This document shows positions 9,470 through 16,989 of a stretch of DNA of 64,000 nt, one piece after another (position 1 is the stretch's first letter; each line of letters begins with the position of its first letter). The notes under the pieces are model-generated. The model was not told the origin of the DNA. It searched no databases and worked only from the letters and a program-made list of their open reading frames with translations. The stretch comes from Maritalea myrionectae DSM 19524 (GTDB lineage Bacteria > Pseudomonadota > Alphaproteobacteria > Rhizobiales > Devosiaceae), in the NCBI RefSeq assembly GCF_000423365.1, contig NZ_AUHV01000004.1, forward strand, positions 372,001-436,000. Direction: 5' to 3'. Both the position numbers and the translations under genes were made by a program.

Positions 9470-10135
9470 TTAAAGAGTTTGAGATTTTCCATGCATTAAT
9501 GGCGCGAGACGAATTGTGCCCACAACATCATCAGCAAATTGATCGCCAATCCGTTCGTATCGGATAAGCTGTTGCAGCTCGTTTGGCGCACCAACAGGTG
9601 CCAGCAAAATGCCGCCATCCTCGAGCTGATCTAGCAAATCGGGTGTTACCTCGCGCACCGATCCTGTGAGCAAAATACGCGAAAAAGGCGCTTGATGCTT
9701 CCACCCGGCCAGGCCATCATCGTGCAAGCTGACAATGTTAGAAAGCTTGAGTTTTTCCCACCGATCCTGAGCCAGCCGAAGCAATGTGCCATATTTTTCG
9801 ATGGAAAAGACGCGCTTTGCAAATCGTGAAAGCAGCGCTGTTGCATATCCTGAACCCGTGCCGATTTCCAAAATTTTGGGCACCTGCTCATCGAATTTCA
9901 GCTTACTGAGCATCTGGGCCACCTTGACCGGTGAGGTCATCGACTGACCGCATTCGATCGGCAACGCGCAATCCTTATAGGCGTGATCGGCATATTCATC
10001 TGGCACGAAAAGCTCGTGGGGCACCCGCTCAAAGGCATCTACCACAAGGCGTTGTGTGATGCCCTTTTGGCGCAGGCCGAGCACTAGGGAGGCTTTGGCC
10101 CATTCTAAATTTTGTGGCTGATCATCATCCTGCAT
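9470..10135 (-). CDS. pcm: Protein-L-isoaspartate O-methyltransferase
   Basis: 221 aa. It methylates isoaspartyl residues in damaged proteins using S-adenosylmethionine. The SAM-binding ILEIGTGSGYATALLSR (about residue 79) and the preceding QSMTSPVKVAQML, equivalent to the family substrate motif, are present, as are GGILLAPVG and the C-terminal strand region. Its start lies inside the 3' end of surE (11-base overlap), indicating coupled translation, and nlpD follows 47 bases later. Confidence 0.93.
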   Translation of the reverse strand: MQDDDQPQNLEWAKASLVLGLRQKGITQRLVVDAFERVPHELFVPDEYADHAYKDCALPIECGQSMTSPVKVAQMLSKLKFDEQVPKILEIGTGSGYATALLSRFAKRVFSIEKYGTLLRLAQDRWEKLKLSNIVSLHDDGLAGWKHQAPFSRILLTGSVREVTPDLLDQLEDGGILLAPVGAPNELQQLIRYERIGDQFADDVVGTIRLAPLMHGKSQTL

Positions 10136-10919
10136 CGTGATTGGCCTTTGAAAACTGAAATGCGCCTTCCAGACGTTTCAATTCTGCCATATCTGTTTGC
10201 TGCAGCAAAAGGGGGGTAACGGTGATCGCGTTGTGCTCAAGCAACCTGACGCAATCAGCCTCAGGTGTGAGCGGCGTTGGTGTTTGCAAAATCGCTACAA
10301 AATGTTTCCCCTCATTATCCGAGGGATAATATTCGAACGGCGATGTGGAAAAGCGCTGGTGTGGCACCACTTCAACGCCCGTAACATCCTTAGCTTCACA
10401 ACGCGGAAAATTCACATTGTAATAGGTTTCAGTGCCCCGCGCGGATGCCATGATCTGTTTAATGACTTGCGCACCATACGCTTTTGAACAATCCCATTCG
10501 ATCATGTGCTCGTTGGAAAAGTCCATGCTTTGGCTGAGTGCAATGCCAAGGGCGCCTTGCAAGGCCCCTTCCCGCGCTCCTGCTGCGGTGCCAGAACAAT
10601 TGACCAAATCCGCAATGTTTTGCCCGCGATTCACGCCCGATAAAACCAGATCGGCTTTTTTGTCCTTCAACAGATGGGTCATGCCTGTGACGATGCAATC
10701 GGCAGGTGAACCATTGATCGCGAAAATCTGCTTATCGCGCTGCTCAATTTCCAACTCATGGCCGAGGGTGAATTTATGGCCTACGCCAGATTGGTTGGTT
10801 TGCGGGGCAACCACCCACACATCATCAGAGATTTCCCGCGCAACATTTTCCAAGACTTTTATGCCCGGCGCGTCGATGCCGTCGTCATTGGTGATGAGGA
10901 TGCGCGGGTTGCTTTTCAT
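10125..10919 (-). CDS. surE: 5'/3'-nucleotidase SurE
   Basis: 264 aa. Survival protein SurE removes phosphate from nucleoside monophosphates, using a divalent metal. The N-terminal LITNDDGIDAPGI provides the metal-binding Asp pair; SGVNRGQNI and the NGSPADCIVTG block are also diagnostic. It abuts serS (the stop of serS is at 10920-10922) and overlaps pcm, so serS-surE-pcm behave as one unit. Confidence 0.95.
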   Translation of the reverse strand: MKSNPRILITNDDGIDAPGIKVLENVAREISDDVWVVAPQTNQSGVGHKFTLGHELEIEQRDKQIFAINGSPADCIVTGMTHLLKDKKADLVLSGVNRGQNIADLVNCSGTAAGAREGALQGALGIALSQSMDFSNEHMIEWDCSKAYGAQVIKQIMASARGTETYYNVNFPRCEAKDVTGVEVVPHQRFSTSPFEYYPSDNEGKHFVAILQTPTPLTPEADCVRLLEHNAITVTPLLLQQTDMAELKRLEGAFQFSKANHDAG

Positions 10920-12197
10920 CTAGGAAGCCGAGATCACAGTTTGGCCAGCCATATAGGGCTGCAAGACATCTGGGACCGCAATAGACCCATCCTCTTGCTG
11001 ATAGTTTTCCATCACTGCGATCAAAGCACGGCCTGTAGCCACGCCAGAACCGTTCAATGTATGGACATATTGTGCTTTGCCGTCTTCATCGCGATAGCGC
11101 GCGTTCATGCGGCGCGCTTGATAGTCACCTGCAACGGAAACAGAAGAAATCTCCCGATAGGTGTCCTGACCCGGCAACCACGCTTCAATATCATAGGTGC
11201 GTTGCATGGTGGCGCCCATATCGCCAGCGCAAAGGCGCATAACGCGATAAGGAATTTCCAAGCCTTTCATCACAGCTTCCGCACAGCCAAGCATCCGCTC
11301 ATGCTCGTCCAGCGATTTATCCGGCGCGGTGACGGCAACCATTTCTACTTTATAGAACTGGTGCTGACGCAACATGCCTCTTGTGTCGCGACCGGCAGAT
11401 CCAGCTTCAGACCGGAAACATGGCGTCAAAGACGTGAAGCGCAAAGGTAACTCTTCTTTGCTCAACATACTTTCGCGCACCAAGTTGGTAAGAGAGACCT
11501 CAGATGTCGGGATCAGCCAGCGATCATCTGTTGTTTGAAACGCATCTTCGGCAAATTTGGGCAATTGGCCTGTGCCGAATAGCGCTTCAGGGCGCACCAA
11601 GAGCGGTGCGACAACTTCGGTGAAGCCATGTTCGCGTGTGTGCAAATCGAGCATATATTGCCCAAGTGCCCGTTCGAGCCGCGCAATATCGCTCTTCAAC
11701 ACCACAAAGCGCGAACCCGCAATTTTCGCTGCGGTTTCAAAGTCCATATGTCCAAGCGCTTCGCCTAGCTCATAATGCTCTTTCGGCTCAAAGTTAAATC
11801 GCTTCGGCTCGCCCACTTTGTGGCGTTCCACGTTGGCATCTTCGTCTTCGCCATCGGGCACGTCATCCAGCAACAAGTTGGGCAGCCCCGCCAAAATACG
11901 GTTCAGCTCTGCCGTCTGCTCACGTTCCTGATCTTCGCCAGCCTGTACTTTGGCCTTCAAGTCGGCAACTTCTGCAAGCAGCGCCCGCGCTTTTTCTTCA
12001 TCACCCTGGGCTTTTGCCTGCCCAATCTGCTTGGAAGATGCGTTGCGCGTGCCTTGCCATTCATTGAGTTGTTGCACAGTTTTCTTGCGCTCATCATCAA
12101 GCGCGACAAGTGCTTCAGCCATAGGCTCAGCGCCTCGGCGTGCCAAAGACCGATCAAATAGGTCTGGATTGGCGCGGATCCATTTAATATCGAACAT
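10920..12197 (-). CDS. serS: Seryl-tRNA synthetase
   Basis: 425 aa class II synthetase. The N-terminal region (about 25-105) is the long coiled-coil arm that grips the tRNA-Ser variable loop. Motif 2 contains [20 protein letters not shown] and motif 3 includes the C-terminal [17 protein letters not shown]. The active-site [16 protein letters not shown] is present. Length is normal. It follows tatC by 38 bases and directly abuts surE. Confidence 0.97.
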   Translation of the reverse strand: MFDIKWIRANPDLFDRSLARRGAEPMAEALVALDDERKKTVQQLNEWQGTRNASSKQIGQAKAQGDEEKARALLAEVADLKAKVQAGEDQEREQTAELNRILAGLPNLLLDDVPDGEDEDANVERHKVGEPKRFNFEPKEHYELGEALGHMDFETAAKIAGSRFVVLKSDIARLERALGQYMLDLHTREHGFTEVVAPLLVRPEALFGTGQLPKFAEDAFQTTDDRWLIPTSEVSLTNLVRESMLSKEELPLRFTSLTPCFRSEAGSAGRDTRGMLRQHQFYKVEMVAVTAPDKSLDEHERMLGCAEAVMKGLEIPYRVMRLCAGDMGATMQRTYDIEAWLPGQDTYREISSVSVAGDYQARRMNARYRDEDGKAQYVHTLNGSGVATGRALIAVMENYQQEDGSIAVPDVLQPYMAGQTVISAS

Positions 12198-12235
12198 TAT
12201 TCATCTCCGGCGGTTTGCCGTTTTTGTATTTTTGA

Positions 12236-13063
12236 TTAGTTGCTTGAATCGGCTTCAGGATCAATAGGCCGGCGCGATCGCTCAACGAGACGCACCGCCA
12301 GAATCGAGAGTTCGTAAAGCAGGAATACTGGCACGGCCAACCCGAGCTGTGTCATGGGCTCTGGTGGCGTCAAAAATGCGGCCAGGGTCAAAATGCCCAC
12401 AATGGCGTATTTGCGCCAGGATTTTAGATTGTCGGACGTGATCAAATCAGCCGTCGCCAACAACACAAGCACCACGGGCAACTGAAAGCAAAAGCCGAAA
12501 GCCAGCAAGAGTGTCATGGTCAACGACAAATATTCAGATACGCGGGTTACCATTTGAATGGAGGCTTGGCCCGAACCGGTTTGTTCCAGCGAGATAAAGA
12601 ACTTCATCGCTAGAGGCATCACCCCAAAATAAACCAAGCTTGCGCCCATCACAAACAGCACCGGCGTTGCCAAGATAAAGGGCAAGAAAGCGCGACGTTC
12701 GCGCTTGTAGAGCCCGGGGGCGATGAAGCGATAAATCTGGATAGCAATCACTGGGAATGCTAGAAAAATTGCAGAGAACAGTGCAACTTTAAGCTGGGTG
12801 AAGAAGAATTCCTGTGGTGCTGTATAAATCAGCTCCACATCTTCCACATTGCCTACGGCGCGTTCAAATGGCCCAAGCAGAATATTAAAAATCTGGCTGG
12901 CGAAGAAAAAACAAACGATAAAGAGCACAGCGATAGCTGCCAGCGAATAGATCAAACGCTGACGCAACTCCACCAAGTGCTCCATGAGGGGCGCTTCGCT
13001 TTGCGCAACTTCTTGATCCTCATCGGCCTGCTGATCTTCAACATTTTCAAGGAGCTTACTCAT
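12236..13063 (-). CDS. tatC: Sec-independent protein translocase TatC
   Basis: 275 aa, six predicted transmembrane helices. It is the receptor of the twin-arginine pathway that exports folded proteins. The N-terminal MEHLVELRQRLIYSL motif (about residue 27) and FLTPPEPMTQLGLAVP near the C terminus are the classic TatC signatures. The start codon overlaps the tatB stop by one base (TAATG), so the two are coupled. Confidence 0.97.
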   Translation of the reverse strand: MSKLLENVEDQQADEDQEVAQSEAPLMEHLVELRQRLIYSLAAIAVLFIVCFFFASQIFNILLGPFERAVGNVEDVELIYTAPQEFFFTQLKVALFSAIFLAFPVIAIQIYRFIAPGLYKRERRAFLPFILATPVLFVMGASLVYFGVMPLAMKFFISLEQTGSGQASIQMVTRVSEYLSLTMTLLLAFGFCFQLPVVLVLLATADLITSDNLKSWRKYAIVGILTLAAFLTPPEPMTQLGLAVPVFLLYELSILAVRLVERSRRPIDPEADSSN

Positions 13064-13890
13064 TATGACTGCTCCTTCGCATCATTGTTGGTGGCCTTTG
13101 CACTTTTCGCGGGCGCCGCTTTCTTGGTGGCGGCCGTCTTACGCGGTGCAGTTGTTTTGCGTGTTGCAGGCTTCTTTGCTGCCGTCGTCGTTTTCGCCGC
13201 AGCTTTTGATGCTGCGGGCTTTTTCGTCGCCGCAGGCTTTTTGGCCGCCGCTGTGCCAGACGCCTTGCGCGCAGAGCTGGTTTTGGCGGTGGTTGTTTTC
13301 GCCGCTGCCGCAGTTTTCCGCGCTGGTGCTTTCTTCGCGGCTTTTGGCTTGGCCGGGGTCTTGGTTGTTTTTCCAGCTGTCGCTGCTTGCGTTGCAGCCG
13401 CTTCGCCCTCAACCGTTTTCGCCTTGGCTGCCGCTTTGGCCGCCTCGGCTTGTGCAGCGGCTTCGGCTGCACGTTCCTGTCCGCGTTTTACCGCTTCTTT
13501 CATGGAAGATGCCGCAGCCTCAGGATCTGGCTGTGGCACAGGGGGAAGCCCCGCCGCCTCGCGTATTTCATCAGCGACGCTTTCACTCCCCTCAACCTTA
13601 GGCTTGATTTTGCCAGTCGGCTCGACGCCCTTGTCGCTCACCTTGTTAAATTCATCAGAAATCTGTTTGGATGTCTGATTTAACGGATCGGTGATTGATT
13701 TTTTGGCGTCTTTGAATTCATCAATCGCTGCCACTTTAGACAGTTCAGATTTGAATTCATTTCCCATTCGACGCACCGAAGAGAACACATTACCCAGTTG
13801 ACGCAGCAACGCAGGTAAGTCCTTTGGCCCCACAACAATCAATGCGATTGCTGCGATGATCAACATCTCGCTCCAGCCGATATTGAGCAT
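13063..13890 (-). CDS. tatB: TatB with a long Lys/Ala/Thr-rich histone-like tail
   Basis: 275 aa. The N terminus (MLNIGWSEMLIIAAIALIVVG) and following amphipathic helix are typical TatB, the partner of TatC in the twin-arginine receptor. From about residue 150 the chain becomes a low-complexity tail made of K, A, T and P with KKPA, RKTA and AAKK repeats and almost no acidic residues, like histone H1 or AlgP tails. E. coli TatB is 171 aa, so roughly 100 residues are extra. The repeat region gives long shadow frames on both strands. Neighbours are tatA upstream and tatC downstream. Confidence 0.93.
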   Translation of the reverse strand: MLNIGWSEMLIIAAIALIVVGPKDLPALLRQLGNVFSSVRRMGNEFKSELSKVAAIDEFKDAKKSITDPLNQTSKQISDEFNKVSDKGVEPTGKIKPKVEGSESVADEIREAAGLPPVPQPDPEAAASSMKEAVKRGQERAAEAAAQAEAAKAAAKAKTVEGEAAATQAATAGKTTKTPAKPKAAKKAPARKTAAAAKTTTAKTSSARKASGTAAAKKPAATKKPAASKAAAKTTTAAKKPATRKTTAPRKTAATKKAAPAKSAKATNNDAKEQS

Positions 13891-13941
13891 AGTGCCCCTC
13901 TTATGAATTTGCGCCGATCAGACGATAAAGCTCAACTAAGA

Positions 13942-14151
13942 TTAGTCTTGCTTCTCTTTTTCTTTTTCTTCAACTTTTGCTTCTTGCTTGGCGTCAATTT
14001 CGCCAACTTTTTGGTCATCGTCCTGCATGCCTTTGCGGAAGGCTTTAATGCCAGAAGCGACTTCGCCCATCATGCCAGAAATCTTGCCGCGGCCAAACAA
14101 AAGCAAAGCGGCAATAGCGATGATGAGAATACCCCATGGACCCGGATTCAT
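13942..14151 (-). CDS. tatA: TatA, twin-arginine translocase pore subunit
   Basis: 69 aa. One N-terminal helix ([14 protein letters not shown]), the FGRGKI hinge and an amphipathic helix ending in a charged tail rich in K, E and D. TatA multimers form the transport conduit. It is the first tat gene, about 50 bases ahead of tatB. Confidence 0.95.
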   Translation of the reverse strand: MNPGPWGILIIAIAALLLFGRGKISGMMGEVASGIKAFRKGMQDDDQKVGEIDAKQEAKVEEKEKEKQD

Positions 14152-14206
14152 TCTCTTACTCCTTCAACTAGTGATCTATTCACGATCTACACTCCATCAA
14201 ATATGG

Positions 14207-15328
14207 TCAAATCGCGTCGAACACAAGCACGTGTTCTGGATTAATCGCAATATTAACATCCAAACCTGGACGAATATTGACATTTGAAGGCTGACGCAGA
14301 CGAATTGTATTGTCGACCCCCGCCACAGCAACCTCAAGTGTATCAACGCCAAGCGCATCGCGTTTGGCCACAACACGCCCCGGCGTGCCCTGCCCGCTCT
14401 CATCGATATAGACTGCGCCAATTGGGCGCATGGCCACAATGACACGCGCGCCATCGGGGCGGTTTCCGGCATCAACATTGCCAAAAGGCGTGCGGGCCAT
14501 GCCGCTTTGAACCCGAGAAGGAATCTCACTGACTGGCGAAAAGAACCGAGCCACATCCAAATCTTTCGGGTGATTGTAAATCTCGTCTGATGTGCCGATT
14601 TGGGCGATATTCCCGTCACGCAAAAGAGCAATTTTGTCGCCGAAGATCATGGCCTCTTCTGGATCATGTGTCACCAAGATGCACGTGGCTTGCGTTTCCC
14701 GCAGCACCGCCAATGTTTCGGCCCGCACACTTTCACGCAAGCGCGCATCCAGCGACGAGAATGGCTCATCCAGAAGCAATAGGCCTGGTTTGGGGGCAAT
14801 GGACCGCGCAAGCGCCAAACGCTGCTGCTGGCCGCCTGAAAGTTGAGAAGGATAATCGGTCGCGCGCCCTTCAAGACCAACACGCTTGAGGGCTTGCAAG
14901 GCTTGTTTGCGCGCTTCCTCACGGCCTAGAGATTTCAGCCCATATTCAACATTTTGTAAAATGGACAGATGCGGGAATAAAGCGAAGTCCTGAAACATCA
15001 GGCCAATGCCGCGCTTATCCGGAGGCACGGTCACCCCTTTGGCGGACATAATGCGCTTATTAATCAGAATGCGACCAGAATCAATTTCTTGCAGGCCGGC
15101 AGCGGCACGCAAAATTGTCGACTTACCGGAACCGCTCTCGCCCAAAAGGCAGAGTATTTCGCCAGGTGCCGTTTCAAAATTGGTTTCTTTGAGCACGTGG
15201 GAATCACCCACATTGCAGCTGACCTCTTGAAATTCAAGCGCGGCGGCAAAGCTGATGCCCGCAGTGCCGCGCGGGCCCCACTTCACATCTGATTTGACGT
15301 TGCTGGTGTCTATGCGGTGCTGGGTCAT
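14207..15328 (-). CDS. ABC transporter ATP-binding protein, FbpC/PotA type, orphan
   Basis: 373 aa. Walker A GESGSGKST (about residue 58), signature LSGGQQQR, Walker B LLLLDEP and the switch LVTHDPEEA are intact; the last 120 residues form a TOBE-like regulatory domain, as in ferric-iron (FbpC), spermidine or sugar importers. No permease or binding protein is near, so its substrate cannot be stated. It sits between scpB and tatA. It starts three bases after the scpB stop, so co-transcription with scpAB is likely. A 36-residue N-terminal extension precedes the usual ABC core; a later start is possible. Confidence 0.85.
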   Translation of the reverse strand: MTQHRIDTSNVKSDVKWGPRGTAGISFAAALEFQEVSCNVGDSHVLKETNFETAPGEILCLLGESGSGKSTILRAAAGLQEIDSGRILINKRIMSAKGVTVPPDKRGIGLMFQDFALFPHLSILQNVEYGLKSLGREEARKQALQALKRVGLEGRATDYPSQLSGGQQQRLALARSIAPKPGLLLLDEPFSSLDARLRESVRAETLAVLRETQATCILVTHDPEEAMIFGDKIALLRDGNIAQIGTSDEIYNHPKDLDVARFFSPVSEIPSRVQSGMARTPFGNVDAGNRPDGARVIVAMRPIGAVYIDESGQGTPGRVVAKRDALGVDTLEVAVAGVDNTIRLRQPSNVNIRPGLDVNIAINPEHVLVFDAI

Positions 15329-15331
15329 AAA

Positions 15332-16015
15332 TTAGGTTTCATTGGGTTGATTACGCGCATCCAAATCGCTCAGCAAATCATCACCGGCATCATCAGGCTC
15401 GAGTGGGTCTTCATCCGACGTTAGGTCACCATCACTTGGTTTGGGTACGCTGAAATCTGGCGGCAAGTTCGATGACAACAACCCTGCCCCTTTGAGCTCC
15501 CCAAGGCCAGGCAAATCCGTGATCTGTTCCAGCCCAAAGTGATCCAGAAAACCCATGGTGGTGCCATAGGTGACGGGGCGACCCGGTGTGCGTCGACGGC
15601 CGCGCATCCGCACCCATCCAGCTTCCATCAATACATCAAGCGTGCCTTTGGACGTTGCAACGCCCCGCACCTCTTCGATTTCAGAGCGCGTTACCGGTTG
15701 GTGGTAGGCGATGATGGATAGCGTTTCAAGTGCAGCCCGCGAAAGTGGCTTTTGTTCCACGTCGTCACGCCGCAGCAAAAATGACAAATCCTCGGCGGTT
15801 CGGAAAGCAAACTTTTCTCCGCGCTGCACCAAATTGATGCCTGCATGTTGGTAACGCTGCTGCAATTGATCCAACAAATCAGCCAGATCGGCATTTTCCG
15901 ACAGATATGGGCGCAAATCATCGGCCCCCAACGGTTCCTTGGCGGCAAACAGCAATGCTTCCAGCACCCGCAAATTGCGGGTCTGAATGTCGCTATGTTG
16001 GCCGTTTGGCTCCAT
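15332..16015 (-). CDS. scpB: Segregation and condensation protein ScpB
   Basis: 227 aa. It dimerises through tandem winged-helix domains and joins ScpA and SMC in the bacterial condensin. LEALLFAAKEPL near the N terminus, LSIIAYHQPVTRSEIEEVRGV and FLDHFGLEQITDLPGL are family signatures. The last 45 residues are acidic and probably disordered. It follows scpA with a gap of about 100 bases. Confidence 0.95.
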   Translation of the reverse strand: MEPNGQHSDIQTRNLRVLEALLFAAKEPLGADDLRPYLSENADLADLLDQLQQRYQHAGINLVQRGEKFAFRTAEDLSFLLRRDDVEQKPLSRAALETLSIIAYHQPVTRSEIEEVRGVATSKGTLDVLMEAGWVRMRGRRRTPGRPVTYGTTMGFLDHFGLEQITDLPGLGELKGAGLLSSNLPPDFSVPKPSDGDLTSDEDPLEPDDAGDDLLSDLDARNQPNET

Positions 16016-16118
16016 GGGATGCTTTCTTCACTCGTTCAGCAGGGACAAAAGGCACAATCCTTGCGCCAGCCGCCTTTATCTATCAATTTTCGGATATGTG
16101 TCCAAGCATTAGTTGCGA

Positions 16119-16898
16119 TTAGCGTTTTCGTCGCACCATCAAGGGCGAAAAAGGAGCGGATTGGCGCAATTCAATCTGCCCCTGCCGCACCATTTCCAAA
16201 CTTGCGGTAAAGGAGGACGCCAAAGCCGTTTGCCGCTCCTCGGTGGAGGCTAAATATTCAGACAAATAGGACTGCAGCGGCACCCATTCGGCCGATTGGC
16301 CAATCAGGCGCTCCAAGATTTCTTCGGCCTCGCTTAAGGACCAAACCGTGCGCACTTTGACCGAATAGTCTTGCGGAAATGATTTCTCCCGCTGAATTAC
16401 ATAGGCACGCAGTAAATCATAATAGGTCGCCTGCCACTGGTTGGTTTTGGTGGTTAAGATGGACTCTGGATCACCCCGCGCATGGATGTCGCGCCCAAGG
16501 CGTGGACGATTGACCAATTGGCCCGCCGCGTCGCGCATGGCTTCCAGCCGCTTGAGGCGGAATTGCAGCAAGGCGGCCATTTCTTCGCCGCTCGGCTCTT
16601 CATCTTCATCATCATGCGGCACCATCAGTCGGCTTTTGAGATAAGCGAGCCATGCAGCCATCACCAAATAGTCGGCAGCCACTTCAATGCGGCGTTCTTT
16701 TAGCGTTTGGATAAAGCCCAAATATTGCTCGGCCAGCGACAAGACAGAAATATGGGCCAGATCCACTTTCTGCTTTCGCGCCAAATCCAGCAGCAGATCC
16801 AGCGGCCCCTCATACCCTTTCACATCAACATACATCACGCCCTGACGTGAGCGTGGTTCTTGTTGTGTGAAATCATTTTTTTGAAAAGGCATCTGCAT
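16119..16898 (-). CDS. scpA: Segregation and condensation protein ScpA
   Basis: 259 aa. Kleisin subunit bridging the SMC heads. Diagnostic blocks are YEGPLDLLLDLARKQKVDL near residue 29 and the C-terminal winged helix with FTASLEMVRQGQIELRQ. An internal acidic patch DDEDEEPSGEE follows the conserved YLKSRLMVP. The first 20 residues are poorly conserved in the family, so an internal start is possible. In many Rhizobiales nagZ lies directly upstream; here it does not. Confidence 0.94.
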   Translation of the reverse strand: MQMPFQKNDFTQQEPRSRQGVMYVDVKGYEGPLDLLLDLARKQKVDLAHISVLSLAEQYLGFIQTLKERRIEVAADYLVMAAWLAYLKSRLMVPHDDEDEEPSGEEMAALLQFRLKRLEAMRDAAGQLVNRPRLGRDIHARGDPESILTTKTNQWQATYYDLLRAYVIQREKSFPQDYSVKVRTVWSLSEAEEILERLIGQSAEWVPLQSYLSEYLASTEERQTALASSFTASLEMVRQGQIELRQSAPFSPLMVRRKR

Positions 16899-16933
16899 CG
16901 CTTTTGATTTAACCGCAGCCTAAATCATGACGC

Positions 16934-16966
16934 AAAAAAAAGCGCAGGGTCAAGGAAACCCTGCGC
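16934..16966 (-). terminator. Intrinsic terminator of the SPOR gene
   Basis: GCGCAGGGT (16942-16950) pairs perfectly with ACCCTGCGC (16958-16966), 7-base loop; an eight-base A-run at 16934-16941 is a U-tract on the minus strand. It separates the SPOR gene from scpA. Confidence 0.85.
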
Positions 16967-16989
16967 TCATCAACTGTTTTGTTGCCGAA

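Noticed and set aside
13056-13472. Very basic 138-codon minus-strand frame, protamine-like
   Set aside because: It is the alternate frame of the repetitive TatB tail; the composition comes from Lys/Ala codons read out of frame.
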